Shown here in pieces: positions 1-6,789 of a DNA stretch of 7,579 nucleotides (positions within the stretch are counted from its first letter, which is position 1; each line of letters opens with the position of its first letter). The position numbers and the translations under genes are program-made. This DNA is from Sandaracinaceae bacterium (GTDB lineage: Bacteria; Myxococcota_A; Polyangia; Polyangiales; Houyiibacteriaceae). The DNA lies in the NCBI GenBank assembly GCA_012514415.1, contig JAAZAH010000420.1, positions 1-7,579 of the forward strand, in the 5' to 3' direction. Under the pieces are notes generated by a model. That model did no database searches and was not told the DNA's origin. It saw nothing but the letters and a program-made list of their open reading frames with translations.

Positions 1-1178
1 AATGGCGTGCTCGCTTCGTATCCGAGGCCATCCGAGCTGAGTCCCGCGGTCGTACCGAAAAAGAGATTCATCGCTTGGATGTAATCGGGAGACGAGCGGT
101 AGTTAATATCGAGCGTATAGCGCTTTGAAGCCTCGCGCCGCGCGCGCTTGTATACCTCGATATCCGCGCCGCGAAAGCTGTAGATCGCCTGCTTTGGATC
201 GCCGACCAGCTCGAAGATCTTCCCGTCGCCAAAGATGGTCCGGAAGATGGCCCACTGCGCCTCGTCGGTGTCTTGAAATTCATCGATGAGCGCGGCGTCG
301 TAACGCGAGCGGAGCGCGCCGATGAGCGCCTCGCGCATCGTTTCGTCCTCGAGCGCACGTTTCAGATGATGGATGAGTTGGTCGAAACCGATGGCGCGCC
401 TTTTTTCGAGCTCGCGCTCGATGCGATCGACGATGCGTTCGCAAAAATGCGAGATCGTTCGCATCCAAACGGCGTCGCGAGAGCTTCCGCTGTCGCTCTC
501 GTCCACGCCTACGAGGCGCGCGATCGCGGCATCTCGAAGCGACCATCGCGCCTCGGCGAGCTTTCGGAACGTCTCGGGGCGAAACTCATGTTCGTCCCTG
601 AGCCGAAAGCCTCTGTCTCCGTTTTCCGCTTCTTCTATAGATGCGCTCCCACCACGCTCTCCTCGATCGATTTGGAGGGCCTCGAGAAAAAGATCGTCGG
701 ATGCGCGATGGATGGCATCGCGGATATCCGCGACAAGCTCATGTGAGGGATCAAACCCGATCTCAAACGCGGCGAGTGAAAGGGCTCGTTCCGAAAAGCT
801 ATGGATCGTAAAGATCGACGCGAGATCGAAGCGTGCGATCGCGCGTTTGAGCCGTGTGAGGTAACGCTCGCGCAAGGGCGATGCCGGGCCTTCCTCGTCG
901 GCCCGCTTTTTCAGTCCCGCGATCACCACATGATCAGAGGACGCCTTTGCTTCGAGCGCATCCCGCGCCTCGATCAAAATCGAACGAATGCGATCGACGA
1001 GCTCCGCGGTTGCGGCGCGCGTAAAGGTCACGATAAGGATTCGATCAATGTCGATGCCTTCTTCGGCAATGAGCCGAACGATTTTTCCCGAGATCGAATA
1101 GGTCTTCCCAGTTCCTGCGCTTGCTTCCAGCAAAAGTGTCTGTCGCGCGATGGGATGAAGCGGATCGAAACGTTCCAT
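1..1178 (-). CDS. recB: RecB, exodeoxyribonuclease V beta subunit (N-terminal 392 residues; 3' end outside window)
   Basis: This is the 3'-to-5' helicase and nuclease subunit of cytoplasmic RecBCD, which unwinds and degrades DNA from double-strand ends and loads RecA. Only the superfamily 1 helicase half is visible. Walker A is EASAGTGKT (residues 18-26), followed by VTFTRAATAEL (50-60), the TIHSF element (124-128), Walker B LIDEFQDTD (297-305), the motif LVGDPKQAIYSFRGAD (324-339) and NYRSS (359-363). These follow the order and wording of E. coli RecB. The C-terminal nuclease domain would lie left of position 1. The ATG at 1178 fits because the homology begins at once and AGAAGGA lies seven bases upstream. 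The gene follows recC on the same strand with a three-base gap, so the two are almost certainly cotranscribed and translationally coupled. AddA and UvrD are related helicases, but the RecB-specific motifs and the adjacent recC favour RecB. The truncation is caused by the window edge. Confidence 0.96.
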   Translation of the reverse strand, partial: MERFDPLHPIARQTLLLEASAGTGKTYSISGKIVRLIAEEGIDIDRILIVTFTRAATAELVDRIRSILIEARDALEAKASSDHVVIAGLKKRADEEGPASPLRERYLTRLKRAIARFDLASIFTIHSFSERALSLAAFEIGFDPSHELVADIRDAIHRASDDLFLEALQIDRGERGGSASIEEAENGDRGFRLRDEHEFRPETFRKLAEARWSLRDAAIARLVGVDESDSGSSRDAVWMRTISHFCERIVDRIERELEKRRAIGFDQLIHHLKRALEDETMREALIGALRSRYDAALIDEFQDTDEAQWAIFRTIFGDGKIFELVGDPKQAIYSFRGADIEVYKRARREASKRYTLDINYRSSPDYIQAMNLFFGTTAGLSSDGLGYEASTP

Positions 1179-1181
1179 GAT

Positions 1182-4100
1182 TCATTCCTTCTCGGCGGCG
1201 AGGACGGCCACGTGGAGATCCTTGATGAGCGCGAGGGCTGGAGCGTAGAAAGGACTCGACTCTCTAAACGGCGAGGAGCGATATAGGATGAGGTTCTCGG
1301 GGCGCTCGGACTCGGAGGGTCTCGATGGGTTTCCGCTTTCATGATAGGCCCAATGGCCGGCCTCCATCGCTTTCTGAGGGTCGTTGGGATCTTTGAGTAG
1401 TGAGCGCGCAACTTCGAACGCTGGCTTGAGCGGAACCGGGAAGCGTTCTTTATCGAGGCCGAGGTAGACGCGGACCAGTCGGAGAAGGAACTCATCACTC
1501 GGACGCGACGGCAGCGCGATGCAGGTGCTGCGGGCATCCTTATCGCTTCGGTAGACGATCCTTGCCCGAGTCCATGGGTCCCCCGAGAAGGCGAGAAGGA
1601 GCCAGGCTTCGAGCATGGCTCGTTCCTTCCCTGTCGAGACCGTGACGAGCAAGAGCTCATCGCGCATCGTGCGCCTTTCAGCCGATCCGATCTGATAGCG
1701 AAGTTTGGCTCCGCTTTCGGTCGTAGTGATCAGGGTGACACCGAAAAGGGTAGACCACTCGATAGCTTGCGCCCCCTCCTTATGCAGCACTTCCCCATAC
1801 GCCCGCGCGAGGTTTGCGGCTTCAGCGAGCGCTTTGGCGTCGAGGCGATGTGCAACTCCCTCGCCATTTGCGAGGCGGATGCGCTCGATGCGGGCACACG
1901 CGGCATCAAGCGCATCATCGTCGAAGGCGTGCACGAGCACTTCGCCGATTACAGCATCGCGAAGCTTGTGGTTCTCGAGCGGGTCTAGCGAGAGCGGTTC
2001 GCGATCGCCCAGCTCGAGGGTTTCCTCGGGAAGCGCAGCGCGGAGAGACCGCCGAGCGATGAAGCGAGCAGGTTGCGTATAAAAGCGGATCATATCGTCC
2101 AGATCGACGTCGACGATGGGCTCCTTGCGCTCGTCGAGCGGACGGATGCCCTCCACGGCGATCACGTCCTCCTCGCTCTCATTGCCGAGCGCGACCGCAC
2201 CTAGATAGGCATCCCTCGAATAGGAGCGAATGGGCGCGGGAGCGTCCGGAGAGAAAACCCGGCGGCTGAAGGGATGAAGTGGATGCTCCTCGATCAACGT
2301 ACGAGCGGAGTCCCCGCGCATCACCTTCAGGACATCGAGGAGCTCGGCCACCGGAACACACGGCGGGATCACCTCATTCGTCGTTGCATCTCGACCCGTA
2401 TAAAAGATCATCAACCGATCGCGCGCGGCCAGGAGCGCCTCGAAGAGTAGATGTCGGTCTTCACGTCCAGCGGGCCGATCACCGGGACGAGGTTTTTTCG
2501 CGACGAGATCAAGCGCATGATGACGCGCGCGGCGGGGAAAGCGATCTTCATCAAGGCCGAGGAGGGCAATGACTCGAAAAGGAAGCGCGCGCATCGGCGT
2601 CAGCCTCGAGACGACGACGCCACCTCGCCGACCGATGGGGTGGTCGCTGCTATCGTCGAGCCGGCGCTCGAGCTCATAGGCGAAGGCCGTGGCATCGAAG
2701 AGCGGAGGCTCGGACTCATCGGGGAGCGACGCCTCGTATTCGAGGCGAAGCAGTCCAAGCTGATAGAGGATTCCTTCGGCTCCGAGATCATTCGGAGGAA
2801 GGAGGTTCTCAAAGAGATCGGTGACGAGCTCGAGCCAATCGTCGAGCGAGCGCGGTCGGCGCAGCTCTGGAATGAAGGTGACGATCGCCTCCATGGCTTC
2901 GAGCAGTTTGTAGACGAGTTCGAGGCTCTCGGGATGGATGCCTCGGAGCGGAAGGTAGCCTTCGACGATCTCGGCCTCGGCGCGTGTCTCGTCGGGATCG
3001 CGCATCAAGCTCCCGAGGAGGATGCGGCGCAGTCCTGCGCGGACGGTATGCGGCTCGGAGATCGGAATCTCGGGATCGGCGGCCGGATCCTCCGCATCGA
3101 GGTGGCACCGCATCATGCTCATCGCAAGGATCTCGCGGAGTTCACCCTGTTCGTCTTCCCCGATCCCGAACCGTGCGGAAAGGCCGTGAAGCTCGAAGAG
3201 ACCGGCCACTGCTGGGAGCGTAACGCGAGTGGTCGCCAAGTTGAATAGCTGGACGAGGAGCGATCCGGCCTCGGAGAGTGTGGCAAGGGAGGTGTCGGTA
3301 AGTGTGACGGGAATGGTGGGGAGGCCCTCTTCCTCTTGGCTAAAGACGGCTTCGATGAGCGGTCCAAAGCGATCGGGATCGGGCGTGAGGATGGCGACAT
3401 CTCGCGGCGCGAGCGATGGATCTTCGGCAAAGAGGTGAAGGAGACGATCGCGTAGGGCTTCGACTTGGCGGAGCATCCCGAAGGTCGAATGGATCTCGAG
3501 GTTCCAATCCTCGCCGTCGTAGACACTTGGCTCACGAACGCCTCTCAGATCGCTTCGGATCTGCGTGAGGAGATCACGCTCGTCCGCGTTGCCCTCGTCC
3601 GGAGCCTCGATGAGATGATCGTTGACGCCCTCGGCGCCCTCGTAGAGCCGATGAAGAAAATCCGTGCTCAGGCTTCCCCATGCCGCGAGCAGAGGATGAA
3701 AGATTGCGCTCAACTCGTCGCGCTCGGCCAAGGTAAAATAATCGCGCTCGACGAAATGCTCGAAGGGAGAGATGAGATAGGTGTGGAGTGGGCGCTCTTC
3801 GGCGAATCCGCGAAGGAGCTGGACGTGGAGCGGAGGAAGGTAGGAGATGCCGAAAAGATGAATCGGCGGCTCGGGCGCTTCCGGTTGTGGGGCGCGCGCC
3901 AAGGCCTCGAGGAGCGCGAGCAGATGAGTTTCGCCGAGGCGGGCCTCGAGCCTCGCGAGGAGGCGCTGAAAAAAGATCGCCGCCGGATCGCCCGCGAATG
4001 CTTCGGGGATCTCATCGCGACGAAGCGAGCGCGTTTCCTCGGGACGATAGTGGATGAGCCGATCGAGGATATCTGCGAGATCCGTCGCGAGAAGTAGGGC

Positions 4101-4508
4101 GCGACGATCGTGAGCGTCGGCGTTGGGGTTGAGATAGCTTTCTAGAAAAGTCGCGGCGCTCTCTTTTGCTTCGCCGTGATCGCTTTGGAAAACGCGCAGC
4201 TCCTCGAGTATCGCGAAGCGAAGGGCCGATGGAGCCCAAGCACGGAGCCCTTGGATCGCGCCTCCAAGTCTCTCCTCGACAAGTCGATGGAGAAGCTCCG
4301 CAGGACGCATAAATTGGATATTGCTCGCAACGCCGAAGTCGAGCGCGAATCTCTCCGAGATGAACCGCTCCATCGCACGGCTTCCGACAGCAATGGTGGG
4401 ACGATAAAAGACGTCTCTTTCGCGCGCCTCCTCGAGCTCCTGTCGGAGATTCTTCTCGAGTTCGCGTGCGAGCACTTCGATCCGCTGATGGCGATACAAG
4501 CTCAACAT
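1182..4508 (-). CDS. recC: RecC, exodeoxyribonuclease V gamma subunit
   Basis: RecC is the scaffold subunit of RecBCD; it splits the duplex and scans the 3' strand for Chi with degenerate helicase and nuclease-like folds. From the ATG at 4508 the protein has 1108 residues, close to the 1122 of E. coli. Matches to E. coli RecC (from memory) run along the chain: the start MLSLYRHQRIEVL; a helicase-like segment near 335-390 with IHSTFGMLRQVEALRDRLL and PRDVAILTPD; a segment near 632-659 with LTPMRALPFRVIALLG followed by DEDRFPR; KPRPGDR (about 672-678); and DLDDMIRFYTQPARF (about 802-816), which opens the C-terminal domain. An in-frame GTG at 4520 would add four residues (MRPP), but 4508 aligns with the E. 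coli start. Neither start has a clear Shine-Dalgarno sequence. No Walker A lysine motif is present, as expected. recB follows directly; there is no ptr protease gene between them as in E. coli. Confidence 0.95.
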   Translation of the reverse strand: MLSLYRHQRIEVLARELEKNLRQELEEARERDVFYRPTIAVGSRAMERFISERFALDFGVASNIQFMRPAELLHRLVEERLGGAIQGLRAWAPSALRFAILEELRVFQSDHGEAKESAATFLESYLNPNADAHDRRALLLATDLADILDRLIHYRPEETRSLRRDEIPEAFAGDPAAIFFQRLLARLEARLGETHLLALLEALARAPQPEAPEPPIHLFGISYLPPLHVQLLRGFAEERPLHTYLISPFEHFVERDYFTLAERDELSAIFHPLLAAWGSLSTDFLHRLYEGAEGVNDHLIEAPDEGNADERDLLTQIRSDLRGVREPSVYDGEDWNLEIHSTFGMLRQVEALRDRLLHLFAEDPSLAPRDVAILTPDPDRFGPLIEAVFSQEEEGLPTIPVTLTDTSLATLSEAGSLLVQLFNLATTRVTLPAVAGLFELHGLSARFGIGEDEQGELREILAMSMMRCHLDAEDPAADPEIPISEPHTVRAGLRRILLGSLMRDPDETRAEAEIVEGYLPLRGIHPESLELVYKLLEAMEAIVTFIPELRRPRSLDDWLELVTDLFENLLPPNDLGAEGILYQLGLLRLEYEASLPDESEPPLFDATAFAYELERRLDDSSDHPIGRRGGVVVSRLTPMRALPFRVIALLGLDEDRFPRRARHHALDLVAKKPRPGDRPAGREDRHLLFEALLAARDRLMIFYTGRDATTNEVIPPCVPVAELLDVLKVMRGDSARTLIEEHPLHPFSRRVFSPDAPAPIRSYSRDAYLGAVALGNESEEDVIAVEGIRPLDERKEPIVDVDLDDMIRFYTQPARFIARRSLRAALPEETLELGDREPLSLDPLENHKLRDAVIGEVLVHAFDDDALDAACARIERIRLANGEGVAHRLDAKALAEAANLARAYGEVLHKEGAQAIEWSTLFGVTLITTTESGAKLRYQIGSAERRTMRDELLLVTVSTGKERAMLEAWLLLAFSGDPWTRARIVYRSDKDARSTCIALPSRPSDEFLLRLVRVYLGLDKERFPVPLKPAFEVARSLLKDPNDPQKAMEAGHWAYHESGNPSRPSESERPENLILYRSSPFRESSPFYAPALALIKDLHVAVLAAEKE
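1186..1192 (-). promoter_or_regulatory. Ribosome binding site of recB inside the end of recC
   Basis: On the minus strand AGAAGGA ends seven bases before the recB ATG at 1178. It lies within the last codons of recC, overlapping its C-terminal Glu-Lys-Glu. A second ATG (1183-1185) overlaps the recC stop codon but is in a different frame from recB. The site therefore supports the 1178 start and coupling of recB translation to recC. Confidence 0.75.
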
Positions 4509-4537
4509 GGGTGGACGCACAATATCATGCGGTGGTG

Positions 4538-4564
4538 AAAAAAATGGAGCCCGAGCGGCGGCTC
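4538..4564 (-). terminator. Terminator-like hairpin with T-tract in the recC leader (possible attenuator)
   Basis: Read on the minus strand, GAGCC (4564-4560) pairs with GGCTC (4551-4547) across an eight-base loop. After two bases comes a run of seven T (4544-4538). This is the form of an intrinsic terminator, although the five-base stem is short. It lies about 30 bases before the recC start, with no upstream minus-strand gene to terminate. It could therefore be a leader attenuator of recC, a stop for antisense transcription coming out of mbnP, or chance. No alternative antiterminator structure was worked out. Confidence 0.35.
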
Positions 4565-4589
4565 ACGTTTGTCGATCCTGCGACGATTT

Positions 4590-4608
4590 GCCACATTTTC
4601 ACCGTGGC
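4590..4608. repeat. Short inverted repeat GCCAC-9-GTGGC upstream of mbnP
   Basis: GCCAC at 4590-4594 and its complement GTGGC at 4604-4608 flank a nine-base AT-rich centre, 23 bases before the mbnP start. Its position would suit an operator over the mbnP promoter. The arms are only five bases and do not resemble the CueR or CsoR sites I know, so chance is quite possible. Confidence 0.2.
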
Positions 4609-4631
4609 GCGCGGGGTCTATTTTCCGCCGC

Positions 4632-5543
4632 ATGAGAACTCAGATCACGTTTGCTCATACCCTTGTCGTGATTTCTTTGGTCGTCTTCTTTGGCTGCGGC
4701 GACGATGATCCGGACGTTCATCCGGATGGCGCCGCAGACGGGATCGAGATCGCGCTCAAGTTCAAGCCGGTCTTCGGGGAGAAAGCGGCAGCCTGTGGCG
4801 TGCTCTATGAAGGCTTCGGACCGGATGGCGATCAGCGCGCTGGGCTCGAAGAGCTCAGGCTGTACATCCACGATATCCAAGTCGCGGATGAAGCCGGGAA
4901 CGTTCTCCCGGCGACCATCGTCGATGAGCCGCCCTATCAGGATGCGGGAGTCGCTTATCTTCACTTTGCAAACCCATCGGATGGCTGCCTCATCGGGGAG
5001 GGCGCGCGCGATGAAATTCGGATCCGCGTGCCCGAAGGAACCTATCGGGGCGTCACCTTCCGGCTGGGCGTGCCTGAACACCTGAACCACCTCGACCCCT
5101 CGCGCGCAGCCTCACCGCTCAATATCACCCCGATGAGCTGGGGCTGGATGATGGGCTATCTATTTTTTAGAGCTGAGTTTTCTGTCGTGAGCGATGACGA
5201 GCACGGACACGCTCCGAATTTCGCGGTCCACATCGGAAGCATGGGTTGCGACGGGACGCTTGTTCCCGAGCCCGATATCCACTGCGACTATCCCAATCGC
5301 TCGACGATCGAGCTGTCGGATTGCGATCCGGAGAGCGATGTGATCCTCATCGATCTTGCTGCCCTCCTTGGCGAGACGGATCTTCGCCCCGAGGGTGAGG
5401 GGCATCACGGTTCGGCAGGGTGCATGTCCGAGATCGACCCTGAGGGAAAGGGCTTTGCCGAGTGCATCGAGCCCATGACGAGCCTGGGGATCGATTACGG
5501 CGCGCATCGCGCTCAAATGGACGTCTTTCGTGTTGATGGTTGA
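4632..5543 (+). CDS. mbnP: MbnP-family copper-binding lipoprotein (metallo-mystery pair four-Cys motif protein)
   Basis: A 303-residue secreted protein of the MbnP family, which partners the di-haem enzyme MbnH. In the characterised methanotroph protein a Trp is oxidised to kynurenine and copper is then bound. The ATG at 4632 is chosen because it gives a clean lipoprotein signal: two basic residues near the N-terminus region (R2, H9), a hydrophobic core from L11 to F20 and a lipobox ending FFGC, with Cys22 lipidated. The TTG at 4569 would put 21 unsuitable residues in front. Family motifs seen: ACG (C55), LYIHDIQ (77-83), GC (C119), VTFRLGVPEHLNH (141-153), MSWGWMMGY (168-176), VHIGSMGC (199-206), HCDYPNR (217-223), GCMSE (C264) and a final Cys278. 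W170 or W172 is the probable oxidation target, by inference. An extra Cys231 is unusual. His residues also cluster at 191/193 and 258/259. The gene overlaps mbnH by eight bases. Confidence 0.9.
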   Translation: MRTQITFAHTLVVISLVVFFGCGDDDPDVHPDGAADGIEIALKFKPVFGEKAAACGVLYEGFGPDGDQRAGLEELRLYIHDIQVADEAGNVLPATIVDEPPYQDAGVAYLHFANPSDGCLIGEGARDEIRIRVPEGTYRGVTFRLGVPEHLNHLDPSRAASPLNITPMSWGWMMGYLFFRAEFSVVSDDEHGHAPNFAVHIGSMGCDGTLVPEPDIHCDYPNRSTIELSDCDPESDVILIDLAALLGETDLRPEGEGHHGSAGCMSEIDPEGKGFAECIEPMTSLGIDYGAHRAQMDVFRVDG

Positions 5544-6723
5544 GCGGCTTCGGACATCTCACGTTGGGATTCTGGCCCTCGTGATCCTCGGCGTCTCAGG
5601 CTGCGAACACGCGGACGGCCAGTGGCGACCTCCTCCGGAGGAGCCGTATGTTTACGAGGATCTTCCCGAGGGTGTGCCTCTGCCCCCAGAGGTCGATGGA
5701 GAGCCGCTCACCAAACCCCGCGTCGAGCTCGGGAGGCATCTCTTCTACGACGTCCGCCTCTCGCTCAATGAGACTCAATCCTGCGCGAGTTGCCACCGCC
5801 AAGAGCTCGCTTTTACCGACGGCCTCCCGACCTCGATCGGGTCCACGGGGGAGGTGCATTTCAGGAATGCTCAGAGTCTTGTGAATGTCGCCTACGTCCC
5901 CCGATTTACATGGTCGAATCCTTTGCTCGACTCCCTTTCGCGACAAGCGTTGATTCCCTTGCTTGGCGAGCGTCCGATCGAGCTCGGAGCGGGAGGCCAT
6001 GAAGAAGACATCCTTGCCCGTCTCCGCGCCGATGAGCGCTATCAAATTCTCTTTCCGCTCGCTTTCCCCGAGGAGGAGGAGCCCTTTTCCATCCACACCA
6101 TCAGTGTCGCCCTGTCCGCTTTTCAAAGGACGATCGTTTCCTTCCGATCACGCTACGATCGCTACGTTTATGAGAGCGATGAGAGCGCCCTCAACGAGCA
6201 AGAGCTGCTCGGGATGCAGCTCTTCTTCAGTGAGCGCACCGAATGTTTTCATTGTCACGCCGGCGTCCTCTTTAGCGATAGCATCGACCACCAAGGCCTC
6301 GCGTTCGTCGAGTTGCCTTTCCACAATAACGGCCTCTACAACGTCGACGGGCACGGCGGATATCCGAAACGGGATCGAGGCGTCTTCGATGTCACAGGGA
6401 AGCCGGAAGACATGGGCAAGTTTCGCTCCCCCTCACTTCGCAACGTCGCCGTCACGGCGCCGTATTTTCATGATGGGAGCGCCGCGACGCTCGAAGAGGT
6501 GCTCGAGCATTATATGCGAGGCGGAAGGCTCATCGAGGAGGGGCCCAATGCGGGAGACGGTGCGGAAAGCCCGCGCAAAAACGCCTTCATCCGCGAGTTC
6601 ATGCTTCGCGAATACGAAAAGGAAGCGATCATCGCCTTTCTGAAGGCGCTTACGGATGAGCCTCTCCTCCACGATCCGCGATTTTCGGATCCGTGGGAGT
6701 CCGATGCGCCTCCGCCAAATTGA
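5536..6723 (+). CDS. mbnH: MbnH-type di-haem cytochrome c peroxidase/MauG superfamily enzyme (metallo-mystery pair)
   Basis: A 395-residue di-haem c-type enzyme predicted to act outside the cytoplasmic membrane on MbnP. In the characterised pair, MbnH reaches a bis-Fe(IV) state and converts a Trp of MbnP to kynurenine. Two haem-binding motifs are present: CASCH (83-87) and CFHCH (237-241). The superfamily signature FRSPSLRN (296-303) runs on into VAVTAPYFHDGS (304-315), then LEEVLEHYMRGGR (319-331) and a C-terminal IAFLKALTDEP. W126 in FTWSNP aligns with the Trp between the haems in bacterial peroxidases and MauG. Y326 may be the distal haem ligand, as Tyr is in MauG; both are inferences. The N-terminus is a lipoprotein signal with lipobox VSGC, Cys23 lipidated. 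ATG 5536 overlaps the mbnP stop (5541-5543); in-frame GTG 5530 and TTG 5533 are weaker choices. No Shine-Dalgarno sequence is evident, so translation is probably coupled to mbnP. A plain cytochrome c peroxidase is less likely given the partner. Confidence 0.92.
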   Translation: MVERLRTSHVGILALVILGVSGCEHADGQWRPPPEEPYVYEDLPEGVPLPPEVDGEPLTKPRVELGRHLFYDVRLSLNETQSCASCHRQELAFTDGLPTSIGSTGEVHFRNAQSLVNVAYVPRFTWSNPLLDSLSRQALIPLLGERPIELGAGGHEEDILARLRADERYQILFPLAFPEEEEPFSIHTISVALSAFQRTIVSFRSRYDRYVYESDESALNEQELLGMQLFFSERTECFHCHAGVLFSDSIDHQGLAFVELPFHNNGLYNVDGHGGYPKRDRGVFDVTGKPEDMGKFRSPSLRNVAVTAPYFHDGSAATLEEVLEHYMRGGRLIEEGPNAGDGAESPRKNAFIREFMLREYEKEAIIAFLKALTDEPLLHDPRFSDPWESDAPPPN

Positions 6724-6742
6724 AAGGCGTCCTCATGCGTGG

Positions 6743-6789
6743 AAGGCGCCTCTCGCGATCGGTCTGAGCGGCGCCTAAAGCGGCGCCTT
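6743..6789. repeat. GGCGCC repeats and possible hairpin between convergent mbnH and glycosyltransferase genes
   Basis: GGCGCC occurs three times, at 6745-6750, 6770-6775 and 6782-6787. AAGGCGCC (6743-6750) is complementary to GGCGCCTT (6782-6789), and GCGGCGCC is directly repeated at 6768-6775 and 6780-6787. The set covers the 51-base gap and the last codons of the glycosyltransferase, where both transcripts should end. A bidirectional, possibly Rho-aided terminator is plausible, but no T-tract follows on either strand. Confidence 0.3.

Larger units (their letters stand above)
4509..4631. promoter_or_regulatory. Divergent intergenic region between recC and mbnP
   Basis: This 123-base stretch separates two divergently transcribed units, so by position it should hold the promoters for recC (leftward) and mbnP (rightward). 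It is somewhat more AT-rich than the flanking genes. No convincing -35/-10 pair was found on either strand: TTGCCA at 4588 and TCTATT at 4617 lie too far apart (23 bases). No strong Shine-Dalgarno sequence precedes either start. The region contains the hairpin/T-tract at 4538-4564 and a small inverted repeat at 4590-4608, listed separately. Confidence 0.5.

Noticed and set aside
273..864. Overlapping plus-strand open frames opposite recB
   Set aside because: The recB frame on the minus strand is intact with helicase motifs; the plus-strand frames are by-products of codon bias.
2451..3248. A 265-codon open frame on the plus strand inside recC
   Set aside because: It is antisense to a well-supported recC with conserved motifs throughout. 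The sequence resembles no family I know and is explained by third-position GC bias.
3465..4097. A 210-codon plus-strand open frame inside recC
   Set aside because: Shadow of recC on the opposite strand; charged, low-information translation and no ribosome binding site.
4588..4622. TTGCCA and TCTATT as a sigma-70 promoter for mbnP
   Set aside because: The spacing of 23 bases is too long and the -10 match is poor, so no specific promoter is called.
4569..4631. Upstream TTG start extending mbnP by 21 residues
   Set aside because: The extension is rich in Arg and aromatic residues and would bury the lipoprotein signal that begins at Met 4632; TTG also lacks a ribosome binding site.
4599..5090. 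A 163-codon minus-strand open frame opposite mbnP
   Set aside because: Antisense shadow of mbnP without recognisable motifs.
5963..6643. A 226-codon plus-strand open frame inside mbnH
   Set aside because: Ser/Arg-rich out-of-frame translation of mbnH, whose own frame carries both haem motifs.
1182..6723. Functional link between recCB and the mbnPH pair
   Set aside because: The genes are divergent and their known roles (DNA end repair and copper protein maturation) share no step; adjacency alone does not support a joint system.
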